From Trichomonas tenax (lineage: Eukaryota > Parabasalia > Trichomonadida > Trichomonadidae): a stretch of DNA of 64,000 nt. The notes beneath the pieces are model-generated. The model ran no database searches and was not told the DNA's origin. It saw only the letters and a list, made by a program, of their open reading frames with translations. Location of the stretch: assembly GCA_023091735.1 (NCBI GenBank), contig JALKBU010000083.1, positions 1 through 64,000 of the forward strand, given 5' to 3'. Position numbers and translations under genes: made by a program. Positions 1 through 10,006 of the stretch are shown piece by piece; the stretch's first letter is position 1, and each line of letters begins with the position of its first letter.

Positions 1-583
1 GGAGGTAGAGGCGGCTTCTGTAGGCTGAGTCCTTCTTGCTAGGGCCTGGCTTGGCCACTCGAGGGCTTTGGAAGTCTCAGGCCGACCTCGCCATGCATCG
101 AATCATGCTTCTTTTGAATAGGCATCTAGATGCATCTCTGCTAGATCACCAGGTCATCCTTCACTATGAGGCCACAACTACTCATAATGAAGTCTTCTTT
201 GGCTTCCAACATTGAGTTCAATCCATTTCAACATATTGACACTTTTCCATTTTTTCCCGCGCAATCACGTCACTTTCCTTTATATTTGACATTCTGACTC
301 TATATGCCAAACATAATTTACATGTCAGAAAAGCACGTTGTTCTATTTTGTCCCAGTCCCAATTTAAGAGGAATATATTTCATTGGGAAAGCACTGGACA
401 ATTGGTGTTTCTCATTTTAGATTCTACTATAATAGATGCTTCAATCATCGTGAATAATCACATTTGCATTTCACAATCATAAAAGAGTATTTTATTTATG
501 AAATTCATTCATGAAAAAAAAAAAAAAAAAAAAAAAAACAACTGGGAGTTCTTTCTATTCATTTTCAACGTGTGGAATCACTT
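1..583. other. Left-edge non-coding segment with GC-rich patch and A25 tract
   Basis: No convincing reading frame on either strand. Bases 1 to about 130 are much richer in G and C than the rest of the window, then composition drops to the usual AT-rich spacer. A TTTACATGTCA copy of the recurrent spacer motif lies at 317-327. A run of 25 A residues occupies 514-538, just beyond the 3' end of the broken ankyrin gene, which reads on the other strand. Confidence 0.5.
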
Positions 584-1218
584 TTAAATGAATAGGAACA
601 GTATTTTGTCTTTGAACTGAAGCATTAATAAATGACGAAAAATGAAATCAATGGCTATATGATTTTTTTGATTACTTGCTTCGTTGAACATTGTTCTCGC
701 AATGAGATCAAACCCAGGAAGCGTTTCAAGGTACTCAAAGATTTCATAATTATTATAATCTGAGGCTCTTATTAATGCCTTTGCTTGGAAAGTTCAGATC
801 AACATTAAGAAGACGAGAAAAATATTTTATGGCTTCGAGATTTCCTCTCAAACAGATCCAAAGTAATGCATTATGGCCATTTTTATTGCAATACATATAA
901 TCGGCGCCAGATTCAACGAGAATTTTAACGATTTTGAAGAGATTTGACTTTCTTTTGCAGTTCAATGTTGACAGACAATAGAGGTTCATTATTGCAGTTG
1001 CTGCAATCACATTGAAAATCTGATGCGTTGCGTGATGTTTTGATGCAACGAATGATTTTTAGGACGCATTTGATTTTCAGTGAATCATACACAATTTTCA
1101 TGAATTCGGCAACACTGTCATTTCTTGTTTCAAATTCACCGAAGTTCACTTCATTGTGTTTGAAAACAAGCAAACCTTCAATTTCGATAAATTGCTTTTG
1201 ATTTTTTGCATTACACAT
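584..1218 (-). pseudogene. Broken ankyrin-repeat protein gene
   Basis: Minus-strand coding traces run from an ATG at 1218 to a TAA at 584-586 but change frame twice. The first frame (1218 to about 960) is followed by a second (about 960 to 760) with a recognisable ankyrin unit: VESGAD, then NKNGHNALLWICLRGN. A third frame then continues ALIRASDYNNYEIFEYL. Ankyrin repeats of this shape bind partner proteins and are a very large family in trichomonads. Two shifts in about 630 bases make a functional product unlikely. The exact shift points are uncertain by a few codons. Confidence 0.7.
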
Positions 1219-1717
1219 TCTCTCCCGAATCGATCGAAAACAATAATAAAATCCAAATTTTCCAGCATTTTTTAAAGTCGTGATATAACCTTTTTAATGA
1301 ACTTTAAGCACACATTAGCTTGCGAGATGTTATTAGAGTAAAATTTTGTGCATATATTCAAACTCGAAATATCTTCAATTTAGTTCATTATGTAAACATA
1401 GTAAAATTGTTATATACAGAGTATCGGCAATTGTCATCTATATGAAATATGAAATGAATAGGCAGCAGATGATGAGATAAAATGACTTTTTGCCCTTGAC
1501 TTCATCACTTTTTACCTTATTCAAAAATCCATTGATATCAAATCTACACACAACAGCATGAGTTTTATTTTAGTCCTGACTTTGAATTCTTGACAAACAT
1601 CTTTGACTCCATTTCAAAAAAAAATTAAGTCAAAATTGATCGCAAAACGAATTCAAGTCAAAAGTGTTTGCATAACGACGTTTTTAAAGCTCTGTAGTCA
1701 TCACTTCAATTTGAGGA
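1219..1717. other. Spacer, no gene seen
   Basis: AT-rich spacer between the divergently oriented broken ankyrin gene and the broken DMRY-repeat gene. I see no ORF, RNA gene or repeat in it apart from the initiator-like site at its right end. Confidence 0.5.
1701..1706 (+). promoter_or_regulatory. Initiator-like element (TCACTT)
   Basis: TCACTT lies 12 bases upstream of the ATG at 1718. It matches the trichomonad initiator consensus TCA-Py-(T/A), in which the A is the transcription start. This supports the choice of that ATG and suggests the downstream gene was once transcribed. Confidence 0.5.
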
Positions 1718-2576
1718 ATGCACTACAGCAAAGACGGAGGCCTCGACACGAGATACAAGTCATCTAAGGCAGCTTACGCATCTGGAATGTGTAATAGCCG
1801 CGGATTTAGTTATTCTTCCACTGCTTGCTCACCAAGATAACCCTCCCACTCCCAGCTCCAACTATTCAAGTGTTTCTCCTGCCCAACAGATGCACTATCG
1901 TAAAGATGGTGGTTTAGACATGAGATACAGCACTTCTAAGCAAGCATATGCAAGAGGAATGTGTGATAGCCGTGGATATGGATATACATCATCTCCTTCT
2001 CAAGAATTGCACTATCGCAAAGATGGCGGTTTAGACATGAGATACAATTCTTCTAAAGCAGCAATTGCAGCAGCCCCAGCATACAGCCCCATAATAGTAA
2101 AGAATGAAGCAGAAACAAAGTCTCCAAAGGAGATTCCTCGTTCTGATGCAGGAAGAGAAAAGTTTGGTTCCAAAGAAGATGGAACTAATGCTGGCCACAT
2201 TCTTTCTTTCAGAGTCGCAAATGCAGTGTTCAGGCACACACCAGGTCATCCATATTCTCAAGAAAACATCGACAAAATTATCAGAGAATTAAATTCTGAC
2301 ATCAATCTCAGCTTGAAAACAAGCAATGGAAACATACACTGATCTGATGGATATTCAAGTGATGAATATTGCGACCAGATGATTGAAGAAGTCCTCAATG
2401 GAAAGAAAGACTGTTTGACGAATCAACATGCGGCTGACAGACTCCAGAGACAATGGGAATTTGTAAAGGCCTCAAATCTTGAACAAAATATTAAGGAGGT
2501 CATTAGAACTCAATTATGTCAGGTCAAAGATCAAGATGGTCATGTCATCATCAGAAGCAATGCTGCATTGAATTAA
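1718..2576 (+). pseudogene. DGGLDMRY-repeat protein gene with a frameshift and an in-frame stop
   Basis: Three copies of a unit with the core HYxKDGGLDxRYxSSKxA begin near 1721, 1893 and 2010; the last two are 39 codons apart. Translation from ATG 1718 reaches TAA 1838-1840 within the first copy. One base away, another frame leads directly through the linker into the second copy at 1890. That frame stops at TGA 2340-2342. The same frame then stays open for 78 more codons to 2576 with normal-looking, charged, helix-rich sequence (about residues RQWEFVKASNL). The simplest reading is one gene carrying a one-base shift and one nonsense change. Function unknown. DxDMRY-type short repeats occur in uncharacterised eukaryotic proteins. 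The shorter intact part, 1890-2342 (150 aa), could still be expressed. Confidence 0.65.
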
Positions 2577-2818
2577 ATACTTTTATTTATAAAGTTATGT
2601 TTATTTTTAAAAATGCAAAGTAACAACTGATTTATAATCGAATAGAAAAAATCATGATTGAGAAAATTCATGACTTTTTTTGTTTCCTTATTTCTGAGGA
2701 ATTGTTAACGTTTTATCCCAGCTATTTTTAAAACGTTAACACCACCTATTGTCATAAAACCAATCGCTATAATAAATTAAATGAATTTTCAATGGCTATG
2801 TAATAGTTAAAAAATGAA

Positions 2819-4042
2819 TTATAGGAAATCATCATCTGAAGCACGTCCAAGTTCATCGTCAGAAGAAAGATCACTTGAATCATCATATTCAGCATCTGCA
2901 GAAGAGTGATCTGAAGAAACTTCGACTGAAAGCTGTTCAATTGGACTTGGTCCGCGTGTGGGAGAAGTGATACCGATGATAGGATAATCTCTTTCATCTT
3001 TCCTTTCATATTGAGTTGATGAATCGATCAACCAACCAAGAGTTATTATGTAAACGCCGTAGTATTGGTTCGCCATCTGAATCGCAGGGTGATTTCGTGA
3101 AGAAACAATCAAATGAGTGACAGATGAGTCATATAATGAAACGAACTTTCCGCCGAATCTTGATATTAATTTTTCGAATTCTTGTTGATCTGCAGGATTA
3201 ATATCAGGAATGCAAACATAGCAGCCCTTAAAGATCGTGTTCTGGGCAAACCCAATCGATAAAACAATAGAATCAACTCTCTTGTCATAGTAAAAAACAT
3301 GCAATTGTTTCAAATATTTTGATATTCCATATAAAATGGAATCTACCTTTGTAACCGACTGTAAAGTGATTGTTTCTGAGATCATAACTGTTTGATTTTG
3401 ATCGAAATAGTGATAAGGAGAAATAAAAACGAAACCTGAGTATATAAAGTTGTTTTCGTTCTTCCATCTCTCGCTAGATGTGTCAAGTATTACAGCAAGG
3501 GATGTTGTAGCAGGAAATAGCAAAGAATTCGTTTCTTCAAAAACATAATTAAAGTCAGAATCGCAATAAACTCTGTCTTCGAATATTTCCGTTTTAGGGT
3601 CGATTCTCTGAAGTATTTTGTTGATAATATTTTTGTTATAATTCGATATCAATGTTATTTGAAAATCTCCATTTAGCATTTTTAGGAAATTGTCCGTTCC
3701 AGGCCGTAGTCGCACCAGTATTGGCTTGGGTTTTTCAATCTTAATAAACAAATCTTGACATGTTATTGGTATAAAATCCTCAAAATTTTCCGTTTCTGTT
3801 AATTCCCTTAAGTCAACAATAACATTATCCAATCTTAGTATCAATGTGGCAAGTTTTTTCTCAATGAATAACTGCATATTTCGATTTTGTTCCACGATTA
3901 TCTGTTTTTGAGAAATCTCTTCGACCTCGCGGGGTGAAAGAGCTGGACTGGACCCTGCTTCGACACTTTTCTGGGTGATTTTCTGGTTTAAATCATGAGA
4001 TATGTTTGTCATTTTAATTTTTGGAAAAATTTTTTGATTCAT
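2819..4042 (-). CDS. FCP1-like (CTD phosphatase fold) protein with C-terminal BRCT, probable pseudophosphatase
   Basis: 407 aa with the layout of FCP1/CTDP1. A HAD-type phosphatase region covers roughly residues 65-215, a BRCT domain roughly 270-350 (FKGCYVCIPDI, FGGKFVSLYDSSVTHLIVS, GWLIDSS), and the tail is Ser/Asp-rich. FCP1 normally dephosphorylates the RNA polymerase II C-terminal domain. The active-site motif, family consensus DxDx(T/V) after a hydrophobic strand, reads LILRLDNVIVDL here, so the nucleophilic first Asp is Arg. The later metal-binding DD (ILDD in the family) reads VILDTSS. KLRPG-type (VRLRPG) and LFP landmarks remain. I infer a non-catalytic CTD or phosphopeptide binder. 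ATG 4042 is used; a second Met ten codons in is possible. A TTTTTGGCGGC element resembling an E2F-type site lies about 20 bases upstream. Confidence 0.75.
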   Translation of the reverse strand: MNQKIFPKIKMTNISHDLNQKITQKSVEAGSSPALSPREVEEISQKQIIVEQNRNMQLFIEKKLATLILRLDNVIVDLRELTETENFEDFIPITCQDLFIKIEKPKPILVRLRPGTDNFLKMLNGDFQITLISNYNKNIINKILQRIDPKTEIFEDRVYCDSDFNYVFEETNSLLFPATTSLAVILDTSSERWKNENNFIYSGFVFISPYHYFDQNQTVMISETITLQSVTKVDSILYGISKYLKQLHVFYYDKRVDSIVLSIGFAQNTIFKGCYVCIPDINPADQQEFEKLISRFGGKFVSLYDSSVTHLIVSSRNHPAIQMANQYYGVYIITLGWLIDSSTQYERKDERDYPIIGITSPTRGPSPIEQLSVEVSSDHSSADAEYDDSSDLSSDDELGRASDDDFL

Positions 4043-4429
4043 TAATTTACAAAAATCTCGAAAGCCGCCAAAAATTCATAGCAATCGATTTTATTGCATA
4101 TATGGATTTGTGTATGTATATAGATCCTAAATTTGATGAAATTTTGATTCGGCTCATCGAATTTTTGTAATTAATCAACGAGATTTCGGTTCAGGAATGT
4201 GTCAATATATAGCGATGGTCATTTATACGCCATATTTAGAAAGTGAAATGATGGAAATGAAATATTAAAATGCAATTCGTAATATGAGCCGTTGTTTAAT
4301 TTTTATCTGAAAAATATGTTAAGAAGTTCCTTTTAAATGTATTTTCCACTTAAAAACCGAAGAAAACTGTAGATTGCAAACAAATAATCTAAAAACTATA
4401 ATACAGCACATATGGATAAATTAAAATGT
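4043..4429. other. Spacer, no gene seen
   Basis: AT-rich spacer between two minus-strand genes. It holds the upstream region of the FCP1-like gene, including TTTTTGGCGGC on the minus strand near 4060, and the 3' flank of nothing else recognisable. Confidence 0.4.
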
Positions 4430-5959
4430 TTACTTAAAGATTTTCGACGTTGTTTTCTTCATCGATAATTTATCGATTTCTTCGGTTGAAGAATCAACAT
4501 TATCGGAATGAAGATACCTTTCTTCAAAGTCATCTTTAAAAGGATCATCTTTTTGATCAGTGGCAGTGAATAATAGATTTTCGGCTGTTACTTCATTGTC
4601 AGTTGTGGTTCCTAATTGCGCCGTTTCTTCATTGAATTGGACTTCGTTCTTTCCTTTTTCGATTTCATCTTCTTTCTGTTTCTTCTTGAAATAGATGATC
4701 AATACTATAAACACGATAACCACAACCAAAATGAAAACAAGTAATGGCCAAAGTACATACTTACCGAATGTTGTGTCCAAAAATCCAATTTCAATTTCTT
4801 CACTTTCTTCTATTAAACAAATTTCATATTGAGATATTATTTCTGAATACGTTATTGAAGGCTTTCCATCTGGTCCTGTTGTATTAATTGCTGTCCAAGT
4901 AGTGAGTTGTATGATTGTTATCTTTCCTGTAAATCCAGATGGAAGTCTTGTTGGGAATGGATGATTTGGCACTGGAGATATCTTTGGCACTCCCGGATCA
5001 TCAGGATTAGATGACCCACTTCCTGATGAATCAACTCCTCCAGAGCTTCCACCTCCTGACGAACCTCCACTTGATCCATCTCCACCAGATGATGATCCAC
5101 CTCCTGGTGTGTTTTCATCTCCATCTCCTTCATTAGTTAGTTGATCTGATTCATTATAGAATTGATATGTATAAACATAATCATTTGATGTTGAATTTGT
5201 TGCATCAACTACACGAAATGTTACAGTATTATTTTCACTACTTCCTTTTGTTGTAACAGTTGTATTGAATGACAAACAAACAGGTCTTTCGGTAGCTGGG
5301 CAAGTGTGAGTTGGAGTAAATTCGTCGTAGTTCATACTAACAAAGACAGTTAGATCTTCATCTAAGTCGGCAACATCAAATGTTCCTGTGAATGTAATTG
5401 TATCATTTTCTCTGAATGTATTGTCATCTGCGACATCAATAGGTCCAATACTAATGAATTCTGGGTTGTTCTTATTATAGATATAGAACACATACGTTTC
5501 TTTTTGTGATGAACCTCCAAATATATCAACAACATAAAATTCGAGGCTATGCCTTCTGAAATCTTTTTCGACAACGAGTTGCTTTCTTTCAACTCTTGGT
5601 CTTCTGACATCGAATAAATCTTTGAGATTCTTTTCGTCGCCATCATCAAGCTTATATCTGATCTGAGTCTTCAATTGAGAATTGATCAGCATATGAACAT
5701 CAACATATGCATTTCCGTAATATGCTTCTTTGATTGGAATTAAAAGAATAAATGTTGGTGCAGGATATAAAACAACTGGTTGAACAACAGATTGGAGTGT
5801 CTGATTAGTATCTTCATCAATAATGTTGATTTCGATACCGCCTGCCTTTGAATCACCTACATATTTCTTCAAGAATTCTTCCAGTGGTAGAGATTTAACT
5901 GTTTTAAAATTGATTGTATAAACTGTGCCAGTGATATCACGATATATATATATATTCAT
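4430..5959 (-). CDS. Type-I membrane surface protein (beta-rich ectodomain, Ser/Gly linker, one TM)
   Basis: 509 aa. Residues 1-280 are beta-strand-rich with many N-glycosylation sequons (NDT, NTT, NNT, NST). Then comes a Gly/Ser-rich low-complexity linker of about 45 residues and a further extracellular stretch. One strong transmembrane helix (VLWPLLVFILVVVIVFIVL) is followed by KKKQKE as a cytoplasmic stop-transfer. An acidic tail of about 85 residues follows. This is the build of a trichomonad cell-surface protein; I cannot name the family. Oddly, the ATG is not followed by a signal peptide. The frame stays open upstream for roughly 35 codons to a TAA without another Met, so the 5' end may be truncated. 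Confidence 0.6.
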   Translation of the reverse strand: MNIYIYRDITGTVYTINFKTVKSLPLEEFLKKYVGDSKAGGIEINIIDEDTNQTLQSVVQPVVLYPAPTFILLIPIKEAYYGNAYVDVHMLINSQLKTQIRYKLDDGDEKNLKDLFDVRRPRVERKQLVVEKDFRRHSLEFYVVDIFGGSSQKETYVFYIYNKNNPEFISIGPIDVADDNTFRENDTITFTGTFDVADLDEDLTVFVSMNYDEFTPTHTCPATERPVCLSFNTTVTTKGSSENNTVTFRVVDATNSTSNDYVYTYQFYNESDQLTNEGDGDENTPGGGSSSGGDGSSGGSSGGGSSGGVDSSGSGSSNPDDPGVPKISPVPNHPFPTRLPSGFTGKITIIQLTTWTAINTTGPDGKPSITYSEIISQYEICLIEESEEIEIGFLDTTFGKYVLWPLLVFILVVVIVFIVLIIYFKKKQKEDEIEKGKNEVQFNEETAQLGTTTDNEVTAENLLFTATDQKDDPFKDDFEERYLHSDNVDSSTEEIDKLSMKKTTSKIFK

Positions 5960-6440
5960 ATCGAACTTTCCTGTCTTGAAATAATTGATGTATATATATA
6001 ATGGGGAAAAATCGATATTTATCCTTGTTTTACAAAAATTAATTGGTAATTATAAAGAATTCTCATCCATTAATAAAGATATTTTCAAGAAATTTGAACT
6101 TTTTAAACAAATTATGAAATGGCTTTGATGACTACACTTAATTACATATCAATATCTTTTGTAGCAATGTCATTTTTGAATTGTTTTAAAACATTTGATT
6201 GATAAAATTAAAAATGATGATTGATTTTAAATTAAAAATAATGATCAAAGCCATTCTTATAGGAATCAGCATTGAGTTCGAAATTATAGATTTCATTTCA
6301 TCAGAAACAGATAGAAGATGTCTATATCGTGACTATAATCAATATAAAAAAAATTATAATACAGATTGGGAAGTTGATATTGATAACATTATCGGTGATA
6401 TTGTCTAATGAAACATATGAATTTAAATAAATTTAAAAAA
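5960..6440. other. Spacer with a short inverted repeat and a doubtful 69-codon ORF
   Basis: AATGGCTTTGAT at 6118-6129 is matched in inverted orientation by ATCAAAGCCATT at 6244-6255. A plus-strand ORF at 6199-6408 (69 codons) has a fairly protein-like second half (DFISSETDRRCLYRDYNQYK) but no recognisable family, so it may be a gene fragment. No RNA gene seen. Confidence 0.3.
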
Positions 6441-9314
6441 TTAAACAGAATTAACATTGTGCAAGAAAACATTTGCTGCATCTTCAAGAATTCCTTTTGA
6501 CTTCAGGAGCTCGAAGTACTTGACAAGGCCTGAGACGTGCTTGAATGATGAAGCAAACTTGCTATGGCTTGATAAAGAAACGAAAATCAATGCTGCAAGC
6601 TTCGTAAGGTTATTAGACTTTTGGAGGAGAGATGACAACTGATCAAAGAATAAACGGAACTTCGATGTGTAGCCATTCTGGATGCATGAATCTAATATTA
6701 CGAAGCTTCCAAGCATGATGTGCTCGTTCCTTGCGTATATCTTCATTTTATCGCTTAATGCATCGAAGAACTCTTGCTCTTCTAAGTTGTAAATCATGTC
6801 TTGTGTGAGTCCAGCACGACGCATGACGATGCCAAGAGATGGGAGGACTTCTTCTGGATAGTATCTGATGCACCTAGTAACGAACTGTGCGAAATTCTTC
6901 GAACGAATAACGTTCTGGCGGAAGTTTGGATCGGCAAAGATGATTAAGAATGTTCTATATGTGAATCCGTTTGCGACGCTCATCCACTTTGTGGATGATG
7001 CGCATATCTTGAGATGATCCTTAGACTGTGAAGCGAACTTCGCCAAAACACGTGCGATCTTTGGTCTTGCGGCTTTATCAGCGAGAGCCTTGAACAGCGT
7101 CTTCGAAGCAGGATATGAGTTAGTTCGCATCAAGATATGTGCGCAAGCATCTGAGCAACTCATTGTTGGGAGAGCTCTGATGATAGAATCGAATGGAACT
7201 TGATCACCTTCAGTGAAAACAAGAGCGAAAACATTCAATGCAGCAGACATAACAGAAGTGTTCTTGGAACGTGTGAAAGCTGAGATTGTTTGTTTGAGAT
7301 TTTCCATTCTCTCCTTTGCGAATTCATCAATCTTAGTCAACTGGTAGATAAGTTTGATGTATGTTTCGCCGCAATCGATGTTAATGAAGTTGCGGGCCCA
7401 TCTAACTAAGAAGTCAAGTGCTGGTTCTGGATATTCAAACCTACCATACCTCTTGATGAAGTGTGCGAAGAGATGAAGCGTTTGAGTTGGAAATGTCTTG
7501 AAGAGTGCAGCAAGGGCTCTAAAGATTGTTGATTGAACTGAATTTGGTGATAATTCGAAAATTGAAGCAACAAAAAATAATGTTGTGCGCTGAGCTTTTT
7601 CTGATTCAACCGGCAGAAGAGAGAAGAAGTGGTACTGTTCGAATATCTTGATGAACTTTCGATCCCTGTTGATTAATCGTGTGTAATTCTCAAGAATGAA
7701 AATCATAACACTCTCGTCGTCCTTCTGATGGAAATATTTGAGTAAAACCGCATAAATTGGTGTGAAATCTTTGAAAGTGACAGTATCACATAACTCGATG
7801 ACTGTTGACTTGAAATGAGGATGATGTGAATCGACTAAGATGTCCTTGATTGATGGCTCTTTCTTTTGCTCTTTATTCTCAACGATTTCAGCCTTTTGTG
7901 CATGAACACTCTCGAAATCATCAGAGTCATTTGGTGATTCTTCTCTATCATCTTTAATGAGTGGTAACCAATCTTCGAAATCTTCAGAGAGAGGAATTCC
8001 GAACGACATCTTCATTTCATCCTTCATCTGTGCACGAACAAGCTTCTGATTGATCTGCTTGATGACATCGTTCTGCCAACGATTAGAAACGCCTTTGTTT
8101 GCAGTGCGAGAGAAAGCCATCTTCTCTAACTCCTTTCCAATTAACTGGCAGAAGTCGTGAATGGCCTTGTGATCTGCTCCAGCGAAATAAGCTTTGCCTG
8201 ATGCAAACTCGTTGAAAATATCAAGTGTTGATGGACGATTCTTTGGATTTTGGTCCCAGCAGCGCTTGATGAGGTTGATGAGGCCTTCTGGTGTGTCAGG
8301 ACGCCTGAAAATTGGTCTTTTTCCTGTCCTGATGTTTGTTACGACTTCTTTGAGTGGATGTCCTGCGAATGGATTCTTTTTCTCAACCATTTCATACAAC
8401 GTCGCAGCATAAGCGAAAATATCGACTTTGATATCATAATTCGTTGTTACCATGATTTCTGGAGCCATGTGTGATGCTGTGCCGATCGCATTAGTCATGA
8501 TCTTGCGATTTATGAATCTTGAGATACCGAAGTCGCACAGCTTTGGTAAGAAGTGGTGATCAAGCAATACATTAGCTGCTTTGATATCACGATGAATAAT
8601 TCTCATAACGTGAAGGTATCTGATAGCAGCGATAAGGCCGATAGCGATCATAGTCAAGTGTGTTCCTGAAAATATAGCCGGAGCGTTCAATTTCTCTTTC
8701 CTTAAGTAAGGATGAAGAGAACCGTTCGGCATGTACTCTGTGATGATTGTGAACGGTTTTTCGACAGTAAATCCAATGAAAGGAATGATGAATCTGTTAT
8801 TACACCTTCCCATTGTTACAATTTCACGACAAAAACTCGTGAGATTTCTCCCAACAAGTTTTTCGGCAAAAAGCTCTTTAATAGCAACCAACTTTCCTGT
8901 TCTAAGATCGTTTGCGAGCCAAACTTCGCCAAATCCACCATGGCCAATAATCTCAAGGAAAACAAAGTCAGATATATCACGAATTAAGTTCGGATATGTC
9001 GTTGCCAGCCTATAGATGCTCTCGTAGAGTATAGTTTCAGCTGATTTAGTGATCGCTGGTGTTTCTTCTTCTTTTGGTTTCGCGATATACTTAAATTTTG
9101 ATGGTTTATACTCAGTAGAATTCCTCCTCTTCTTTGGTGGTGTCGTTTTTTTCACAGGTCTATAAGAAAACGAGTGCCTTCTGCTTGGTTCCCTCGTTAT
9201 TATTTTCGTTGGCTCCTGGAGACGTCCCTGTGTGATAACTTTCTCCATTGACTCGTCGTCATCAGAATGATTGCACTGCTTCTCTTGATTCTCTTTCGGT
9301 GCTTTTTTACTCAT
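6441..9314 (-). CDS. TKL-family protein kinase with long helical C-terminal region
   Basis: 957 aa. The basic, Ser-rich N-terminus (1-90) precedes a complete kinase domain at about 115-375. It has the glycine loop GHGGFGEV (124-131), VAIKE with Lys146, HRDIKAANVL (241-250), DFG (261-263), APE (284-286) and the RCWDQNPKNRPS helix typical of TKL kinases. All catalytic residues are present, so it should be an active Ser/Thr or dual-specificity kinase. The remaining ~580 residues are predicted helical and resemble an ARM/HEAT-like solenoid, which I infer is a scaffold for substrates. TKL kinases with such tails are greatly expanded in trichomonads. No canonical initiator is visible just upstream of ATG 9314. 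Confidence 0.88.
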   Translation of the reverse strand: MSKKAPKENQEKQCNHSDDDESMEKVITQGRLQEPTKIITREPSRRHSFSYRPVKKTTPPKKRRNSTEYKPSKFKYIAKPKEEETPAITKSAETILYESIYRLATTYPNLIRDISDFVFLEIIGHGGFGEVWLANDLRTGKLVAIKELFAEKLVGRNLTSFCREIVTMGRCNNRFIIPFIGFTVEKPFTIITEYMPNGSLHPYLRKEKLNAPAIFSGTHLTMIAIGLIAAIRYLHVMRIIHRDIKAANVLLDHHFLPKLCDFGISRFINRKIMTNAIGTASHMAPEIMVTTNYDIKVDIFAYAATLYEMVEKKNPFAGHPLKEVVTNIRTGKRPIFRRPDTPEGLINLIKRCWDQNPKNRPSTLDIFNEFASGKAYFAGADHKAIHDFCQLIGKELEKMAFSRTANKGVSNRWQNDVIKQINQKLVRAQMKDEMKMSFGIPLSEDFEDWLPLIKDDREESPNDSDDFESVHAQKAEIVENKEQKKEPSIKDILVDSHHPHFKSTVIELCDTVTFKDFTPIYAVLLKYFHQKDDESVMIFILENYTRLINRDRKFIKIFEQYHFFSLLPVESEKAQRTTLFFVASIFELSPNSVQSTIFRALAALFKTFPTQTLHLFAHFIKRYGRFEYPEPALDFLVRWARNFINIDCGETYIKLIYQLTKIDEFAKERMENLKQTISAFTRSKNTSVMSAALNVFALVFTEGDQVPFDSIIRALPTMSCSDACAHILMRTNSYPASKTLFKALADKAARPKIARVLAKFASQSKDHLKICASSTKWMSVANGFTYRTFLIIFADPNFRQNVIRSKNFAQFVTRCIRYYPEEVLPSLGIVMRRAGLTQDMIYNLEEQEFFDALSDKMKIYARNEHIMLGSFVILDSCIQNGYTSKFRLFFDQLSSLLQKSNNLTKLAALIFVSLSSHSKFASSFKHVSGLVKYFELLKSKGILEDAANVFLHNVNSV

Positions 9315-10006
9315 TATAAAATTTTGGTGTTATTAGTTTTTTATACGATTTGCGGACCTATAAATGCAAACTTTTCACACGTATAAAATGGATTCAATCA
9401 ACACTGACTACCATAAATATAAAGCCTAGAATCTATAGATCATAGCTCGCTACTTTATTATTCATATTATTGAATTATTGTTGATGAAAATGGTGTTTTT
9501 TGGAAAATGTAATTTGCGAATTTTTGAGAATTAATTCTGCAGCAAGAACGTGACTGAGATTCAATTCCTGAGGCTGCAGCGATGGTATGGTTCCGGAATT
9601 AGTGTTCTTCTGAAAATTAACAATATTTTTTATAAAACACTGAAATTATTGTATTTTCGGGGTGCATTTTTCATGTTATTTCCAAAAATCGCAAAATTTT
9701 TGAGTTTCTCAACAAACCAAAAAATATACAACAAATTCAGCTTTAGCTACTTCCGCTCAATATTTGACTTTTATATTTATAGTTTAAGTTTTTTGTAACC
9801 TTCTAATGTATGGATTTAAATATCTAAGCATTTTAAATGTATTTTATTTAAAAATTCTCAGAATCGATAAATATCTCATTGTTTACCCTTTAAAATCAAA
9901 ATATACGGGGGAATTAATGTATGTATTAACACAGGCACATTGATATGAAGGAGTATTCCACTTTTCCGGAAAATCTGACATTGTAAAATATCAGATTGTC
10001 AGAACC
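9315..10006. other. Spacer, no gene supported
   Basis: AT-rich. A plus-strand ORF at 9550-9798 opens only with GTG, is rich in Phe/Ile/Lys as expected from AT-rich random sequence, and is not called. The region may contain the end of the neighbouring transposase relic. Confidence 0.4.

Noticed and set aside
9550..9798. 82-codon plus-strand ORF
   Set aside because: Opens with GTG only, and its Phe/Ile/Lys-rich content is what AT-rich random sequence gives.
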